A stretch of 6,311 nt of DNA from Bacteroides sp. (GTDB lineage: Bacteria; Bacteroidota; Bacteroidia; Bacteroidales; Bacteroidaceae): contig JASLDF010000103.1 of assembly GCA_030151635.1 (NCBI GenBank), forward strand, positions 1-6,311, written 5' to 3'. Positions within the stretch are counted from its first letter, which is position 1; each line of letters starts with the position of its first letter. The notes under the pieces were generated by a model. It worked only from the letters and a program-made list of their open reading frames with translations. It searched no databases and was not told the origin of the DNA. A program made the position numbers and the translations under genes. Of this stretch, positions 6,043 through 6,311 are shown piece by piece.

Positions 6043-6087
6043 CATTTAAGATTTTGTACATTGTAAAAATGTACAAAGTCTTAAATG
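6043..6087. repeat. 20-bp near-perfect inverted repeat with 5-base loop
   Basis: The arms 6043-6062 and 6068-6087 are complementary at 19 of 20 positions (the exception can form a G-T pair), around the loop gtaaa. The inner part contains ttgtacatt/aatgtacaa. No T tail follows on either strand, so it is not an ordinary terminator. It lies about 55 bases after the toprim stop. A cruciform, a recombinase or relaxase target, or a regulator site are possible. Confidence 0.7.
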
Positions 6088-6146
6088 TTAAAAGTAATAT
6101 TCTACAAAATCTAATCTTTTAATACTACTTTCTGCATCTATTAAAA

Positions 6147-6172
6147 GTGATTTGTTACATAGTTACAATCAC
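6147..6172 (+). repeat. Hairpin unit 2 of the agtgattt family
   Basis: gtgatttgt (6147-6155) pairs with acaatcac (6165-6172) with one bulged base. The loop region contains part of a gttac direct repeat. The 11-base start aaaagtgattt is identical to unit 1. Confidence 0.5.
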
Positions 6173-6182
6173 AACTACGATA

Positions 6183-6206
6183 AGTGATTTATCGCAAAAT
6201 TGCACT
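6183..6206 (+). repeat. Hairpin unit 3 of the agtgattt family
   Basis: agtgattt (6183-6190) pairs with aaattgcact (6197-6206) with a 2-base bulge around the loop atcgca. It lies only 10 bases after unit 2 and is the most diverged of the three. Confidence 0.4.
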
Positions 6207-6288
6207 CAAACAGCATTTTATTAAAATAGGATAATTCTTGACACGTATTGCCAAAATAACCATGTGAAATTTTGCACTGCAAGATGTG

Positions 6289-6306
6289 AAGTTGTATATA
6301 CAACTT
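6289..6306. repeat. 18-bp perfect palindrome at the right edge
   Basis: aagttgtat and atacaactt are exact inverted halves with no spacer. Such spacer-less palindromes suit a dimeric regulator or a recombinase core. It ends 5 bases before the window edge, so its downstream context is unknown. Confidence 0.6.
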
Positions 6307-6311
6307 TCGCC

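Larger units (their letters stand above)
5991..6311. other. Gene-free, repeat-rich right end
   Basis: No ORF of credible length lies here on either strand. Besides the hairpins, inverted repeat and palindrome listed separately, the words attgca and ttgca recur (around 6010, 6200 and 6272). The high density of inverted repeats directly after a primase remnant suggests a former origin, attachment or mobilization region, but no known consensus is matched. Confidence 0.45.

Noticed and set aside
5990..6311. CRISPR array or integron attC array
   Set aside because: There are only three imperfect units with irregular spacing (about 140 and 10 bases between them) and no conserved attC core sites or spacer regularity.

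Overview
The window looks like an accessory, recombination-scarred stretch of a Bacteroidota chromosome. Four things point there. The toprim primase fragment is of the kind carried by Bacteroidota mobile elements. Start codons sit behind A/T-rich leaders with no clear Shine-Dalgarno. A TAnnTTTG-type -7 box lies just upstream of the AIPR gene. Both insertion sequences (IS3-like and IS256-like) encode proteins that read like Bacteroidota versions. The genus cannot be fixed from the sequence alone.

Layout from left to right: (1) 2-433, the 3' end of a + strand gene I do not recognise, closed by a strong terminator at 477-517. (2) 564-1331, an intact classical short-chain dehydrogenase on the - strand. 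(3) 1447-2573, a damaged IS3-family element with an intact D,D(35)E catalytic domain but a broken OrfA. (4) 2574-3214, a heavily decayed IS256-family transposase on the - strand with its own terminal repeat; its 3' part stops exactly at the IS3 end. (5) 3404-5102, an AIPR-family (abortive infection/phage resistance) gene split by one frameshift. (6) From 5123, a second IS256-type end in inverted orientation to the first. (7) 5279-5452, the 3' tail of an unknown gene that has lost its start, followed by a textbook terminator. (8) 5682-5990, the C-terminal fragment of a toprim-domain primase. (9) 5986-6311, a gene-free, repeat-rich AT segment with three related hairpins, a 20-bp inverted repeat and an 18-bp perfect palindrome.

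The main organisational point is that the AIPR defence gene is enclosed by two inward-pointing ends of the same IS256-type sequence (3166-3214 and 5123-5171, 41 of 49 aligned bases identical). This is what an old, eroded composite transposon carrying a defence gene would look like. Most genes in the right two thirds are broken (AIPR frameshift, toprim remnant, tail-only ORF, both transposases), so the locus seems to be decaying rather than working as a system. The left genes, the IS3 ORFs and the 5279-5452 tail look visibly richer in G+C than the AIPR gene, the toprim fragment and the right-end repeats, consistent with separate origins. The least explained part is the right-end repeat cluster, which could be an attachment, origin or recombination site of the element that once carried the primase.
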